From NCBI GenBank assembly GCA_964640965.1, contig CAZXJB010000059.1:1-16358 (forward strand): 16,358 nt of DNA, written 5' to 3'. The notes beneath the pieces are model-generated. The model was not told the DNA's origin, searched no databases, and was given only the letters and a program-made list of their open reading frames with translations. A program made the position numbers and the translations under genes. Origin of the DNA: HRBIN12 sp964640965 (GTDB lineage Bacteria > Actinomycetota > UBA4738 > HRBIN12). This document shows positions 1 through 7,277 of this stretch, piece by piece. Numbering within the stretch: position 1 is the stretch's first letter; each line of letters begins with the position of its first letter.

Positions 1-251
1 CCCGGCTCCTCATCCACCCACCCCGGGCCTCGGCCTTCCCGAGCAGCCACCCGGCCGTGCTCCTCGCCTTCGTGCACGTCGCCGGGCGGGAGCTCGGCCT
101 CCCTCGGGCCGCCCGGGCGGGGCTCCTCGGGCTCGCCGGCGCGGTCGGCCTGTCGCGCGTGGCGGTCGGGGTCCACTACCCGGCGGACGTCGCGGGCGGG
201 CTCCTGCTCGGGCGGGCCGTCGCCGAGGTGATGGCGCCCGGGGAGGGGTGA
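1..251 (+). CDS. PAP2-family membrane phosphatase, C-terminal part (5' end outside window)
   Basis: The frame is open from the left edge (first full codon at 3) and ends at TGA 249-251, leaving about 82 C-terminal residues. Two of the three PAP2/acid-phosphatase signatures are visible: an FPSSH stretch (signature 2, usually PSGH) and SRVAVGVHYPAD (signature 3, SR-x5-H-x3-D), followed by the usual glycine-rich last membrane helix. The N-terminal K-x6-RP signature lies outside the window. Family members dephosphorylate lipid phosphates such as undecaprenyl pyrophosphate, phosphatidate or phosphatidylglycerophosphate at the membrane. The substrate cannot be told from this fragment. The stop overlaps a possible upstream GTG of the next gene (248), so the two may be cotranscribed. 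The family call is firm; the substrate is unknown. Confidence 0.85.
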   Translation, partial: RLLIHPPRASAFPSSHPAVLLAFVHVAGRELGLPRAARAGLLGLAGAVGLSRVAVGVHYPADVAGGLLLGRAVAEVMAPGEG

Positions 252-299
252 GGGGCCCCGGGCCTCCACGGCCGGGCAACCCGTTCCTCAGCATCCCGG

Positions 300-305
300 T
301 AGACT
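300..305 (+). promoter_or_regulatory. Putative -10 element (TAGACT) for leaderless lgt transcript
   Basis: TAGACT matches the actinobacterial TANNNT -10 pattern. It is followed by exactly 8 nt and then GTG at 314, so transcription would begin at or next to the start codon. The same TANNNT-N8-start layout occurs before the genes at 9246 and 10628. No good -35 hexamer is visible. This is inference from spacing only. Confidence 0.4.
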
Positions 306-313
306 CGCGCTCC

Positions 314-1216
314 GTGACGGCGCTCGGGGCGATCGGCTGGCCGATCCTGGACCGCATCCACCTCGTGGGCGATCTCGCGATCTCCCCCCACGGGCTCGGC
401 ATCGCCGTCGCGGTCCTGCTCGGGGCGTGGATCTGGAGCGTGGAGGGCCCCAAGCGCGGCGTCAGCGTCGAGCACATCAACACGATGCTGCTGTGGGTGA
501 TCGTGGGGGCGATCGTCGGCGCGCGCCTGTTCTGGGTGATCGCCCACTGGTCCGAGCTGGACGGCCCGCTCGAGGCCTTCGCCGTGTGGCGCGGCGGCAT
601 CAGCCTGCTCGGCGGCATCGCCGGCGCGGTGCTCGTGAACCTGCCGAACATCCGCCGGTACGGCTACTCGTTCTTCCAGGTCGTCGACGGCGCGGCGCTC
701 GGGCTCGCCTTCGGGATCTCGTTCGGGCGGATCGGGGACCTCATCATCGGCGATCACCTCGGCGAGCCGACCAGCTGGCTGCTCGCGTGGCGCTACGAGG
801 GCGGCGTCCCGGCCGGGTTCGCATGCGCCGCCGACGTCTGCACCACGACGCTCCAGGGCGGGCGCGAGCTCGTGCTCTCGCGGGCCGGCGCGACGATGAC
901 CACTCCGACCGGGGAGGTGCTCGCCTCGGGGGTCGGGGTCCACCAGACGGCGCTGTACGACATGGGACTCGCGGCCCTGCTGTTCCTGTTGCTCTACCTG
1001 CTGTCGCGCCGCCCGCGCCGGCTCGGGGTGCTCACCCTCACCTTCGGGGCGTGGTACGGCGCCTCGCGGGTGCTCGAGGACTTCCTGCGCGTGGACAAGC
1101 GCTTCTTCGGGCTCACCGGGAGCCAGTGGACGGGCCTCACGGTCTCGGTCCTCTGCCTGGTCACGCTCGCCGCGTGGGCGATCGCCTCGCGCCGCCGCGT
1201 CCCGGCGCCGAGCTAG
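314..1216 (+). CDS. lgt: Prolipoprotein diacylglyceryl transferase family protein (divergent Lgt)
   Basis: Lgt transfers diacylglyceryl from phosphatidylglycerol to the lipobox cysteine of prelipoproteins in the cytoplasmic membrane. The 300-aa multi-pass protein shows the Lgt landmarks in order: ISPHGLGI in the first helix, WRGGISLLGG at 92-101, GRIGDLIIGDHLG at 138-150, HQTALYD at 210-216 and YGASRVLEDF at 248-257. Arg139, Tyr215 and Arg252 align with E. coli Arg143, Tyr235 and Arg239. Leu99 sits where E. coli has His103, and Asp142, Asp147 and Asp256 replace Asn146, Glu151 and Glu243. GTG 314 is preferred because it follows TAGACT-N8 and gives a typical short N-terminus; GTG 248 (22 residues longer, overlapping the PAP2 stop) is the alternative. 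Family membership is clear. Normal Lgt activity is likely but less certain, given the substitutions. Confidence 0.85.
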   Translation: MTALGAIGWPILDRIHLVGDLAISPHGLGIAVAVLLGAWIWSVEGPKRGVSVEHINTMLLWVIVGAIVGARLFWVIAHWSELDGPLEAFAVWRGGISLLGGIAGAVLVNLPNIRRYGYSFFQVVDGAALGLAFGISFGRIGDLIIGDHLGEPTSWLLAWRYEGGVPAGFACAADVCTTTLQGGRELVLSRAGATMTTPTGEVLASGVGVHQTALYDMGLAALLFLLLYLLSRRPRRLGVLTLTFGAWYGASRVLEDFLRVDKRFFGLTGSQWTGLTVSVLCLVTLAAWAIASRRRVPAPS

Positions 1217-1222
1217 CCCGCG

Positions 1223-2347
1223 TCAGCCGCTCCGCCCCGCGCCCGGTCCCGTGAGGATCCGCAGGGGCTTGCCGACCTTCGTCCGCACCGCCTGCACGAC
1301 CTTCCGCGCCGCCTCGCGGAACGCGACGCCGGCCGCCGAGTCGGGGTCGGTGATGACGATCGGCGTGCCGCGGTCCCCGCCCTCGCGCAGCTCGACGACG
1401 AGGGGGATCTCGGCGAGCAGCGGGACCCCGAGGGCCTCCGCGGCCTCGCGCCCGCCGCCCTCGCCGAAGATCCGGGTGGCTTCCCCGCAGTGCGGGCAGA
1501 CGAACGCCGACATGTTCTCGATGACCCCGATCGGGCGGAGGTTCGTGCGCTCGGCCATCCGCCCCGCCCGCTCGGCCACGCGCCGCGCGGCCTCCTGCGG
1601 CGTCGTCACGACGAGCATCGACGCCCCGGGGAGGAACGAGGCGAGGCTGATCGAGACGTCCCCCGTGCCCGGGGGCAGGTCGATGAGGAGCATGTCGAGG
1701 TCGCCCCAGTACACGTCGCCGAGGAACTGCTCGATCGCCTTGTGCAGCATCGGTCCGCGCCAGATCACCGGGGTGTCCTCCGGCACGAAGAAGCCCATCG
1801 AGATGACCTTCACGCCGTGGGACTCGAGCGGCAGGATCATGTTGTTGAAGCCGACCGGCTGGCCCGAGACCCCGAGCATCCGCGGGACCGAGAACCCCCA
1901 CACGTCGGCGTCGAGCACGCCCACCCGGTGCCCCTCGGCCGCGAGCGCGCACGCGAGGTTCACCGTCACGCTCGACTTGCCGACCCCGCCCTTGCCCGAG
2001 GCCACGGCGATCACCGCGGTCGACCCGTCGGTGAAGAAGGTCCGCTGCTCGGGCATCGCGGGGGCGGAGCCCCGGAGCTTGGCGACGAGCGCCGCGCGCT
2101 GCTCCTCGGACATCGGGGTCATGCGGACCTCGACGTGCTCGACGCCGAGGGGCGCGAGGGCGGCGCGCACGTCCCCGGTGATCCGCTCCTGCAGGGGGCA
2201 GCCGGCGATCGTGAGCAGGACGTGCACCCGTACGAGGCCGTCCTCGACCTCGATCCGTTCGAGCATCCCGAGATCCTCGATCGGGCGCCCGATCTCGGGG
2301 TCGAGCACGTTCCTCAGCGCTTCGCGGATCTCGGACTCGGTGACCAC
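1223..2347 (-). CDS. mrp: Mrp/ApbC (NBP35-type) Fe-S cluster carrier ATPase
   Basis: This 374-aa cytosolic P-loop protein belongs to the family that binds and hands over Fe-S clusters. Residues 1-80 form a MIP18/DUF59 domain (EIREALRNVLDPEIGRPI, with Cys50 in TIAGCPL). The ATPase part has the deviant Walker A GKGGVGKS at 118-125, DADVWG at 147-151 and IDLPPGTGD at 222-230. It also has the cluster-binding CPHC at Cys284/Cys287, followed by FGEGGG. The frame is open to 2467, but GTG 2347 is chosen: it begins the DUF59 domain and has a GGAGGAG ribosome site 7 nt upstream. The gene ends 6 bp from the lgt stop (tail to tail) and is divergent from a Cys-containing SufR-like regulator, which suggests Fe-S-linked control. 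Nothing is missing relative to the family. Confidence 0.95.
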   Translation of the reverse strand: MVTESEIREALRNVLDPEIGRPIEDLGMLERIEVEDGLVRVHVLLTIAGCPLQERITGDVRAALAPLGVEHVEVRMTPMSEEQRAALVAKLRGSAPAMPEQRTFFTDGSTAVIAVASGKGGVGKSSVTVNLACALAAEGHRVGVLDADVWGFSVPRMLGVSGQPVGFNNMILPLESHGVKVISMGFFVPEDTPVIWRGPMLHKAIEQFLGDVYWGDLDMLLIDLPPGTGDVSISLASFLPGASMLVVTTPQEAARRVAERAGRMAERTNLRPIGVIENMSAFVCPHCGEATRIFGEGGGREAAEALGVPLLAEIPLVVELREGGDRGTPIVITDPDSAAGVAFREAARKVVQAVRTKVGKPLRILTGPGAGRSG

Positions 2348-2437
2348 GGGCCGGCTCCTCCGAGACTTAGACTGATTTGGACGGTGCGAACCTGATGATG
2401 CCTCCCTCCATGGTACGGCCGACCCGGCGGGACGTCG
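2348..2437. promoter_or_regulatory. Divergent regulatory region between mrp and the SufR-like regulator
   Basis: This 90-bp gap separates the two divergent starts. It holds a patch clearly lower in GC than its surroundings (about 2363-2398) with a direct repeat AGACT-T-AGACT at 2363-2373. It also contains the mrp ribosome site near 2355-2361. Promoters for both genes, and probably the regulator's operator, must lie here, but I could not place convincing -35/-10 pairs on either strand. Confidence 0.45.
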
Positions 2438-3118
2438 ATGCGTGAGCCCACCCCCCTCGAGGTCCACAAGGCCCTGGCCGACGATACGCGGTTCCGCCTG
2501 TACCGGTACCTGCGCCTCTCGGGTCGGCCGGTCTCGGTCCGGGAGCTCGCGGCCCGCCTATCGCTGCACCCGAACACGCTCCGGCCGCACCTGCGGCGCC
2601 TGGAGGAGGTCGGGCTCGTCGCGAGCGAGGTCCGCCGCGGGGCCACCGTGGGGCGCCCGCAGACCCTGTACTCGGTGACCGAGCGGGAGGAGCCGGAGGG
2701 CAGCGACTACCGCCTGCTCGCCGAGATCCTCGCGGGCCTGCTCTCGGGGCCCCGGGCGCTGGAGCGGGCCCGCGAGCTCGCGCGCGAGTGGGGGGACTAC
2801 CTGGTCGTGCAGGGCGGGCCGAAGCCGGGGACGAAGCTGCCGGCGAGGCGCAACCTCGCGATCCTGCAGGAGGCGATGGCCCGGGCGGGCTTCGAGCCGC
2901 GGTTCCACCGCCGGACCCCGACGACGGTCGAGATCGCGCTGCGGGCCTGCCCGTTCCGCGACCTCGTCGAGGACCACCGGGAGCTTGTGTGCGCGATCCA
3001 CCGGGGCTTGATCGAGGGCATGCTCGGGGGCCTGAAGCCCCCGCTCGCGCTCGCGAGCTTCGAGCCGCTCGTCGAGCGCGGCATCTGTCGGCTCGTGGCC
3101 CGCGGACGCCGCGTCTGA
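2438..3118 (+). CDS. SufR-like winged-helix transcriptional regulator with putative Fe-S-binding cysteines
   Basis: This 226-aa protein is a predicted ArsR/DeoR-type repressor of the COG2345/SufR kind. Residues 8-80 form a winged helix (ALADDTRFRLYRYL, then RELAARLSLHPNTLRPHLRRL as recognition helix, and a wing ending GRPQTLYSV). The C-terminal half carries Cys171 in ACPFRDL, Cys185 and Cys217 (C-x13-C-x31-C). This resembles the cysteines that hold an Fe-S cluster in SufR-type sensors, where cluster loss releases DNA. It lies divergent from mrp, an Fe-S carrier, which fits an Fe-S sensing role, but no suf genes are in the window. ATG 2438 is used; GTG 2444 is an alternative. The ribosome site is weak. 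The fold is sure; cluster binding is inferred from family resemblance. Confidence 0.85.
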   Translation: MREPTPLEVHKALADDTRFRLYRYLRLSGRPVSVRELAARLSLHPNTLRPHLRRLEEVGLVASEVRRGATVGRPQTLYSVTEREEPEGSDYRLLAEILAGLLSGPRALERARELAREWGDYLVVQGGPKPGTKLPARRNLAILQEAMARAGFEPRFHRRTPTTVEIALRACPFRDLVEDHRELVCAIHRGLIEGMLGGLKPPLALASFEPLVERGICRLVARGRRV

Positions 3119-3218
3119 GCGCGCCGCCTCGACGTCCGCCTCAACATCCGACGCCGGGGCGCCGACACCTCGTGGCGATGGGTTCCTCGACCCTGCCCCC
3201 GCGCCCCGAGGAGGCCGC

Positions 3219-4364
3219 GTGCTGACCGAGGAGGTGGAGGGCGCCCGGCCCGCACCGGAGCCGATGGCGCCCGGGGACGTCCTGCGCGAGCTCGAGGGCT
3301 GGCTGCGGATGGTCGTCGAGCGCGACGCCTCCGACCTCCACCTCAAGGTGGGCGTGCCCCCGAAGATCCGCGACACCGGCGTGCTCGCGCCCATCCCGGG
3401 GTCGCCGGAGCTCCGCCCCGAGCACACGGCCGCGATCGCCGAGGCGATCGTGCCGGCCGACCGGATGGCCCGGCTGCGCGAGGTCGGCGAGGTCGACTTC
3501 GCGTACTCCGTGCCCGGGGTCGGGAGGTTCCGGGTCAACGCCTTCCGCCAGCGCGGCTCGATGAGCCTCGTGCTCCGGAAGCTCCGGTTCGGCGGCCCGA
3601 CCTTCGCCGAGGCCCACCTGCCCGACGTGATCCGCGCGCTCGCCGATGAGCCCCGGGGGCTCGTGCTGGTCACGGGTCCGACCGGGTCGGGCAAGACGAC
3701 GACGCTCGCCGCGATGATCGAGCACCTGAACCACACCCGGCCCTGCCACATCGTCACGATCGAGGACCCGATCGAGGTGCTGTTCGACGACGACGTGGCC
3801 TCGATCGACCAGCGCGAGGTCGGGACCGACACCGAGAGCTTCCTCTCGGCCCTGCGCGCCGCCCTCCGGCAGGATCCCGACGTGATCCTGATCGGGGAGA
3901 TGCGGGACACCGAGACGGTCCGCGCGGCGCTCCAGGCGGCCGAGACCGGTCACCTCGTGCTCTCCACGCTCCACACCGTGGACGCGACCGAGACCGTGAA
4001 CCGCGTGATCGACGTCTTCCCCGCGCACCAGCAGGGCCAGATCCGGCTCACGCTCGCGGGCGCGCTGCGCGGCATCATCTGCCAGCGCCTGGTCCCGGCG
4101 GTGGGCGGCGGGCTGCTGCCGGCGCACGAGATCCTCGTGAACACCGGGCGGATCGCTGAGCGCATCGCCGACCCCGAGCGGACGGCCGAGATCCACGACG
4201 TGATCGCCGAAGGCGGCTACTACGGCATGATGACCTTCGATCAGTGCCTGCTCGGGCTCGTGCAGGCCGGCGCGGTGCGGGTCGAGGACGCCCTCGCCGC
4301 CTCGTCGAACCCGCACGACCTGCAGCTGCAGCTCCAGCAGGCCGGCATCCCGCTGCCCGCCTAG
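3219..4364 (+). CDS. pilT: PilT-type type IV pilus retraction ATPase
   Basis: This 381-aa protein is a cytoplasmic hexameric motor ATPase of the GspE/PilT family that depolymerises type IV pili. Residues 20-130 are the PilT N-terminal PAS-like domain (ASDLHLKVGVPPKIR). The RecA-like core has Walker A GPTGSGKTT at 153-161, the Asp box around EDPIE at 182-186, Walker B DVILIGEMRD at 221-230 and the His box GHLVLSTLHT at 244-253. The C-terminal YYGMMTFDQ segment is typical of PilT rather than PilB, and the zinc-binding cysteines of PilB are absent. The AIRNLIRE helix is degenerate (near TGRIAERIAD). GTG 3219 has GAGGAGG about 5 nt upstream. No other pilus gene is nearby, and it ends tail to tail, 13 bp from the slipin gene. 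Confidence 0.93.
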   Translation: MLTEEVEGARPAPEPMAPGDVLRELEGWLRMVVERDASDLHLKVGVPPKIRDTGVLAPIPGSPELRPEHTAAIAEAIVPADRMARLREVGEVDFAYSVPGVGRFRVNAFRQRGSMSLVLRKLRFGGPTFAEAHLPDVIRALADEPRGLVLVTGPTGSGKTTTLAAMIEHLNHTRPCHIVTIEDPIEVLFDDDVASIDQREVGTDTESFLSALRAALRQDPDVILIGEMRDTETVRAALQAAETGHLVLSTLHTVDATETVNRVIDVFPAHQQGQIRLTLAGALRGIICQRLVPAVGGGLLPAHEILVNTGRIAERIADPERTAEIHDVIAEGGYYGMMTFDQCLLGLVQAGAVRVEDALAASSNPHDLQLQLQQAGIPLPA

Positions 4365-4377
4365 CGCGAGCGACGGC

Positions 4378-5271
4378 TCAGGCCTCCGACGCTGGCCCCT
4401 TCCCCCCGTCCCCGAACGTCCGGCCGGCGAACCCGCTGATCCCGGCGAGCAGGTTCGTGAGCTCCACCGGGATCACGAACTTCGTCGAGGGCGACGCGCC
4501 GAGCTGCTTCAGCGCGTCCAGGTACTGCAGGCTCATGGTCTTCGCGTCGACCTCGCGCGCGGACTCGAAGATCTTCTTCAGGGCGAGCGCGAAGCCCTCG
4601 GCGCGCAGGATCGCCGCCTGCCGGTCGCCCTCGGCGCGCAGGATCGCGGCCTGCTTCTCGCCCTCGGCCACGGTGATCGCCGCCTGCTTGCTCCCCTCCG
4701 CCTCCGTCACGATCGCCCGACGCGTGCGCTCGGCCGACATCTGCCGGGTCATCGCCTCCTGGACCGAGGGCGGCGGGATGATCTCGCGGATCTCGACGTT
4801 CGTGACCTTCACGCCCCAGCGCTCCGTCACCTCGTCGAGCTTCACCCGCAGGATCTGGTTCATCTGCTCCCGCTTGGCGAGCACCTCGTCGAGCGCCATA
4901 TCGCCCACGACCGAACGCAGCGTGGTCGAGGCGATGTTCTGCGCGGCGCCGGCGAAGTTCGCGACCTCGATCACCGACATCGCCGCGTCCACGACACGGT
5001 AGAAGACGATGAAGTCGATCGAGATCGTGGCGTTGTCCTCGGTGATCGCGGTCTGGTGCGGGATCTCCAGGTACAGCTCGCGGAGGTCCACCCACACGCC
5101 GCGGTCCACGAAGGGGATGAGGATCACGAGGCCCGGACCCCGGGCGCCGAGGGCCCGTCCGAGCCGGAAGACCATGATCCGCTGGTACTCGCGGACGATC
5201 TTGATGGACTGCGGCACGAGCAGGATCAACAGGATCAGCACGATGCCGACGCCGATCAGGAGCTCGGTCAC
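4378..5271 (-). CDS. Slipin / SPFH (band 7, stomatin-like) membrane protein
   Basis: This 297-aa protein has an N-terminal membrane hairpin or helix (residues 3-20, LLIGVGIVLILLILLVP) and an SPFH/band 7 domain (about 22-185; EYQRIMVFRLGR, GLVILIPFVDR, IREIIPPPSVQEAM). A C-terminal coiled coil follows. Residues 191-226 hold three copies of an 11-residue repeat beginning AEGxKQAAI, ending in a fourth AEG. Slipins oligomerise on membranes and, with an NfeD partner protease, are linked to membrane organisation and protein turnover. GTG 5271 overlaps the TGA of the upstream nfeD gene by 4 nt, so the two are translationally coupled, the classic slipin-NfeD pair. A GGAGGAAGGGAGG purine tract lies just upstream. 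Identity is firm; the cellular role is only broadly known. Confidence 0.95.
   Translation of the reverse strand: MTELLIGVGIVLILLILLVPQSIKIVREYQRIMVFRLGRALGARGPGLVILIPFVDRGVWVDLRELYLEIPHQTAITEDNATISIDFIVFYRVVDAAMSVIEVANFAGAAQNIASTTLRSVVGDMALDEVLAKREQMNQILRVKLDEVTERWGVKVTNVEIREIIPPPSVQEAMTRQMSAERTRRAIVTEAEGSKQAAITVAEGEKQAAILRAEGDRQAAILRAEGFALALKKIFESAREVDAKTMSLQYLDALKQLGASPSTKFVIPVELTNLLAGISGFAGRTFGDGGKGPASEA
4594..4701 (-). repeat. In-gene 33-bp tandem repeats encoding AEG-KQAAI hendecads
   Basis: Within the slipin coding region, three consecutive 33-nt units, plus the start of a fourth, encode AEGSKQAAITV, AEGEKQAAILR, AEGDRQAAILR and AEG. The copies differ at several wobble positions, so this is an old, protein-level repeat. 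Such repeats are usual in SPFH coiled coils. Confidence 0.8.
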
Positions 5272-6599
5272 GCTTGCCTCCCTTCCTCCACCGCGCCCCG
5301 CGCTTGGCTCGGGGCCTCGAGCGGCTCGACCAACAGCTTCAGCCCATCCACGCGCACCACGCGCACGCGCTCCCCGGCCACGGGGGCGCCGCGAACCGCC
5401 TCCGCCGTCCACTCCTCGGACGCGAGCAGCACGACCCCGGTCGGGGTGAGATCGCGCACCACCACCCCCTCCCGGCCGACGAGTCGCTCGTCCCGCATCT
5501 CGACGGCGCTGCGCCGCATGCGGATCGCGGCTCGGACCACGACGAGGAAGAACGCGCTCGCGAGGGCCGCGACCGGGACGATGACGAACCAGGAGATCCG
5601 GGCCTGTTCCCCGAACAGGAACCAGCCGCCGAGGAGCAGGCACACCACCCCGCCGAGGGCCAGGCCGCCGATGCCCGGGTGCTTGAGCTCGAGCACGAAG
5701 AACACGATCGAGGCGAGCAGGAGCACGACCCCGAGCAGGGTGACGGGGAGCATCCCGAGCGCGACGATCGCGGCGAGGAGCATGACCGCCCCGAGCGTCC
5801 CCACGACGCCGCCGGGGACGAACAGCTCGGTCACGAGGAACGCGAGGCCGAGCCAGAAGAACACGAAGGCGAGCTCCGGCGTGAGCAGCGCGTGGAGGAG
5901 CCCGCGCATCCCCCCGAGCCCCTCGCGCACGATCGGGGATCCGGTCACGGCGAGCACGACGGTGCGGCCGTCGGCGAGCTCGACCGGGCGTCCGTCGATC
6001 TCCCGCAGGAGCGCGGGCACGTTCGGCGCGATGAGGTCGATCACGCCGAGCTCGAGGGCCTCGGCGGCCGAGGCGCTCGCGGACTCCCGCACGGCCCGTT
6101 CCGCCCAGTCCGCGTTGCGCCCCCGCGTCTCGGCCAGGCTCCGGATGTAGGCGGCGGCGTCGTTCGTCGCCTTCTCCGAGGCGATCGCGCCCTGCAGGCC
6201 GACCGGGTGCGCGGCGCCGACGTTCGTGCCCGGCGCCATCGCCGCGACGTGGGCCGCGAGCAGGATGAAGGTGCCGGCCGACGCGGCGCGGGCGCCGGCG
6301 GGCGCGACGTAGGCGACGACGGGGACGCGGGCGTTCAGGATCGCCTGGGTGATCTCGCGCATCGAGGACTCGAGCCCACCGGGTGTGTCGATCGTCATGA
6401 GGACGGCCGCCGCGCCGGCCGCGCCCGCCCGGTCGATCTCGTGCACGATGTGGTCGGCCACGAAGGGATCGACGACGCCGTCCAGCGGGACCTCGACGAC
6501 GGCGCCGGCGAGGTCTCCCTGCGCCGCCGCGGGAGCGCCGAGCAGCGCGAGCGCGGCGAGGGCCGCGACCGCCCCGGACGCGAGGAACCGGGTGCCCAC
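5268..6599 (-). CDS. nfeD: NfeD-like membrane-bound ClpP-class serine protease (long form)
   Basis: This 443-aa protein has a signal peptide or first helix at residues 4-27 (ending GAPAAAQ). A ClpP-like protease domain follows (about 30-215), with VLMTIDTPGGL at 67-76, probable nucleophile Ser107 in AASAGT, and probable base Lys143 in EKATNDAAAYIRSLAE. Four to five membrane helices span about 243-357 and a small OB-fold NfeD domain covers about 366-428 (VGREGVVVRDLTPTG). It is the long NfeD1b type, which forms a Ser-Lys dyad protease acting on membrane proteins together with a slipin. GTG 6599 begins the signal peptide; the ribosome site is weak, with GGGGATGGGATGATG upstream. The stop overlaps the slipin start. 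It is divergent from an ECF sigma factor, so both may respond to envelope stress (inference). Confidence 0.93.
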   Translation of the reverse strand: MGTRFLASGAVAALAALALLGAPAAAQGDLAGAVVEVPLDGVVDPFVADHIVHEIDRAGAAGAAAVLMTIDTPGGLESSMREITQAILNARVPVVAYVAPAGARAASAGTFILLAAHVAAMAPGTNVGAAHPVGLQGAIASEKATNDAAAYIRSLAETRGRNADWAERAVRESASASAAEALELGVIDLIAPNVPALLREIDGRPVELADGRTVVLAVTGSPIVREGLGGMRGLLHALLTPELAFVFFWLGLAFLVTELFVPGGVVGTLGAVMLLAAIVALGMLPVTLLGVVLLLASIVFFVLELKHPGIGGLALGGVVCLLLGGWFLFGEQARISWFVIVPVAALASAFFLVVVRAAIRMRRSAVEMRDERLVGREGVVVRDLTPTGVVLLASEEWTAEAVRGAPVAGERVRVVRVDGLKLLVEPLEAPSQARGAVEEGRQA

Positions 6600-6603
6600 G
6601 ACC

Positions 6604-6651
6604 GCATCATCCCATCCCCGACGCCGGTCCGCCGCGGGGGTGCGATGATGG
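6604..6651. repeat. Imperfect 17-bp inverted repeat between nfeD and the sigma factor
   Basis: The left arm 6604-6620 (GCATCATCCCATCCCCG) and right arm 6635-6651 (CGGGGGTGCGATGATGG) pair at 15 of 17 positions around a 14-nt spacer. Each arm, read outward, gives CGGGG-N-TG-N-GATGATG toward its own gene. It could be two divergent promoter elements (GATGAT at matching places) or an operator. As RNA it could also fold into a hairpin. I see no canonical -35 at the right distance. Confidence 0.5.
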
Positions 6652-6701
6652 GAGAAAGCTCCGGATGGAGCGCGGCACGTAGTACCGGAAGGAGAGTCCG
6701 C

Positions 6702-7277
6702 GTGGCCGGTCGAGAGGACGGCCCGCTCCTCGCACGCGAGGAGCTGCAGCTGATGGAGGGGCTCCTTGCCGGGAACGACGACGCCGTCAGGACGCTCTAC
6801 GCGCGGTACGCGAGGCCGGTCTTCACGCTCGGCCTCCGGCTCCTCGGGAGCCCCGAGGCCGCCGAGGAGCTCACCCAGGACGTGTTCCTCGCCGCGTGGC
6901 GGAAGGCGGCGCGCTTCGACCCGGCGCGGGGGCGCCTGTCGACCTGGCTCATGACGATCGCGCACAACCTCGCCGTCGACCGCCTGCGTCGCGAGACCGG
7001 CGTGCGCAGGCCGCACCTCGTCTTCGTCGACGAGGTGCCCGACGTCGTGGGCTCCGAGGAGGACGAGCACGTCCTCGAGCGAGACGCGGCGGTGCGGGCG
7101 CTCGCCTCGCTCTCGGAAGCCGAGCGCCGGCTGCTCGCCCGCGCCTACTTCGGCGGGCTCACCGCGCGCGAGATCGCCGAGGCCGACGGGATCCCGCTCG
7201 GGACCGTGAAGACGCGTCTGCGGACCGCCCTCATCAAGGTCCGGCGGGCGAACCAGGACAAGGAGCGCCCGACGTGA
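6702..7277 (+). CDS. ECF-type RNA polymerase sigma factor
   Basis: This 191-aa protein has sigma region 2 at about 33-97 (LYARYARPVFTLGLRLLG, EELTQDVFLAAW, GRLSTWLMTIAHNLAVDRLRR). After a short linker comes region 4 at about 131-182 (LSEAERRLLARAYFGGLTAREIAE, IPLGTVKTRLRTALIKVR). It lacks regions 1 and 3, as ECF (group IV) sigma factors do. It would direct RNA polymerase to a small stress regulon when its anti-sigma factor lets go. GTG 6702 is supported by GGAAGGAG 7 nt upstream; the frame runs open far upstream, but that part is antisense to nfeD. Its TGA overlaps the GTG of the anti-sigma gene by 4 nt. The inverted repeat at 6604-6651 lies upstream and may mark its promoter. Confidence 0.93.
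   Translation: MAGREDGPLLAREELQLMEGLLAGNDDAVRTLYARYARPVFTLGLRLLGSPEAAEELTQDVFLAAWRKAARFDPARGRLSTWLMTIAHNLAVDRLRRETGVRRPHLVFVDEVPDVVGSEEDEHVLERDAAVRALASLSEAERRLLARAYFGGLTAREIAEADGIPLGTVKTRLRTALIKVRRANQDKERPT

Noticed and set aside
3119..3218. Gap before pilT examined for a terminator or small RNA
   Set aside because: Only short GC-rich partial palindromes without a T tract, and no clear -10 box. I see nothing I can support there except the pilT ribosome site.
4594..4701. 33-nt tandem repeats considered as a CRISPR or minisatellite
   Set aside because: They are in-frame hendecad repeats of the slipin coiled coil, common in SPFH proteins, with no unique spacers.
6612..6617. CCATCC, the -35 hexamer of M. 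tuberculosis SigK-type promoters, before the sigma gene
   Set aside because: No CCGAAT-like -10 occurs at about 17 nt; the position holds CGGGGG. A single hexamer is not enough.
5274..6701. Upstream extension of the sigma factor frame
   Set aside because: It is antisense to nfeD and of odd composition. GTG 6702 has a strong ribosome site and begins a normal ECF protein.
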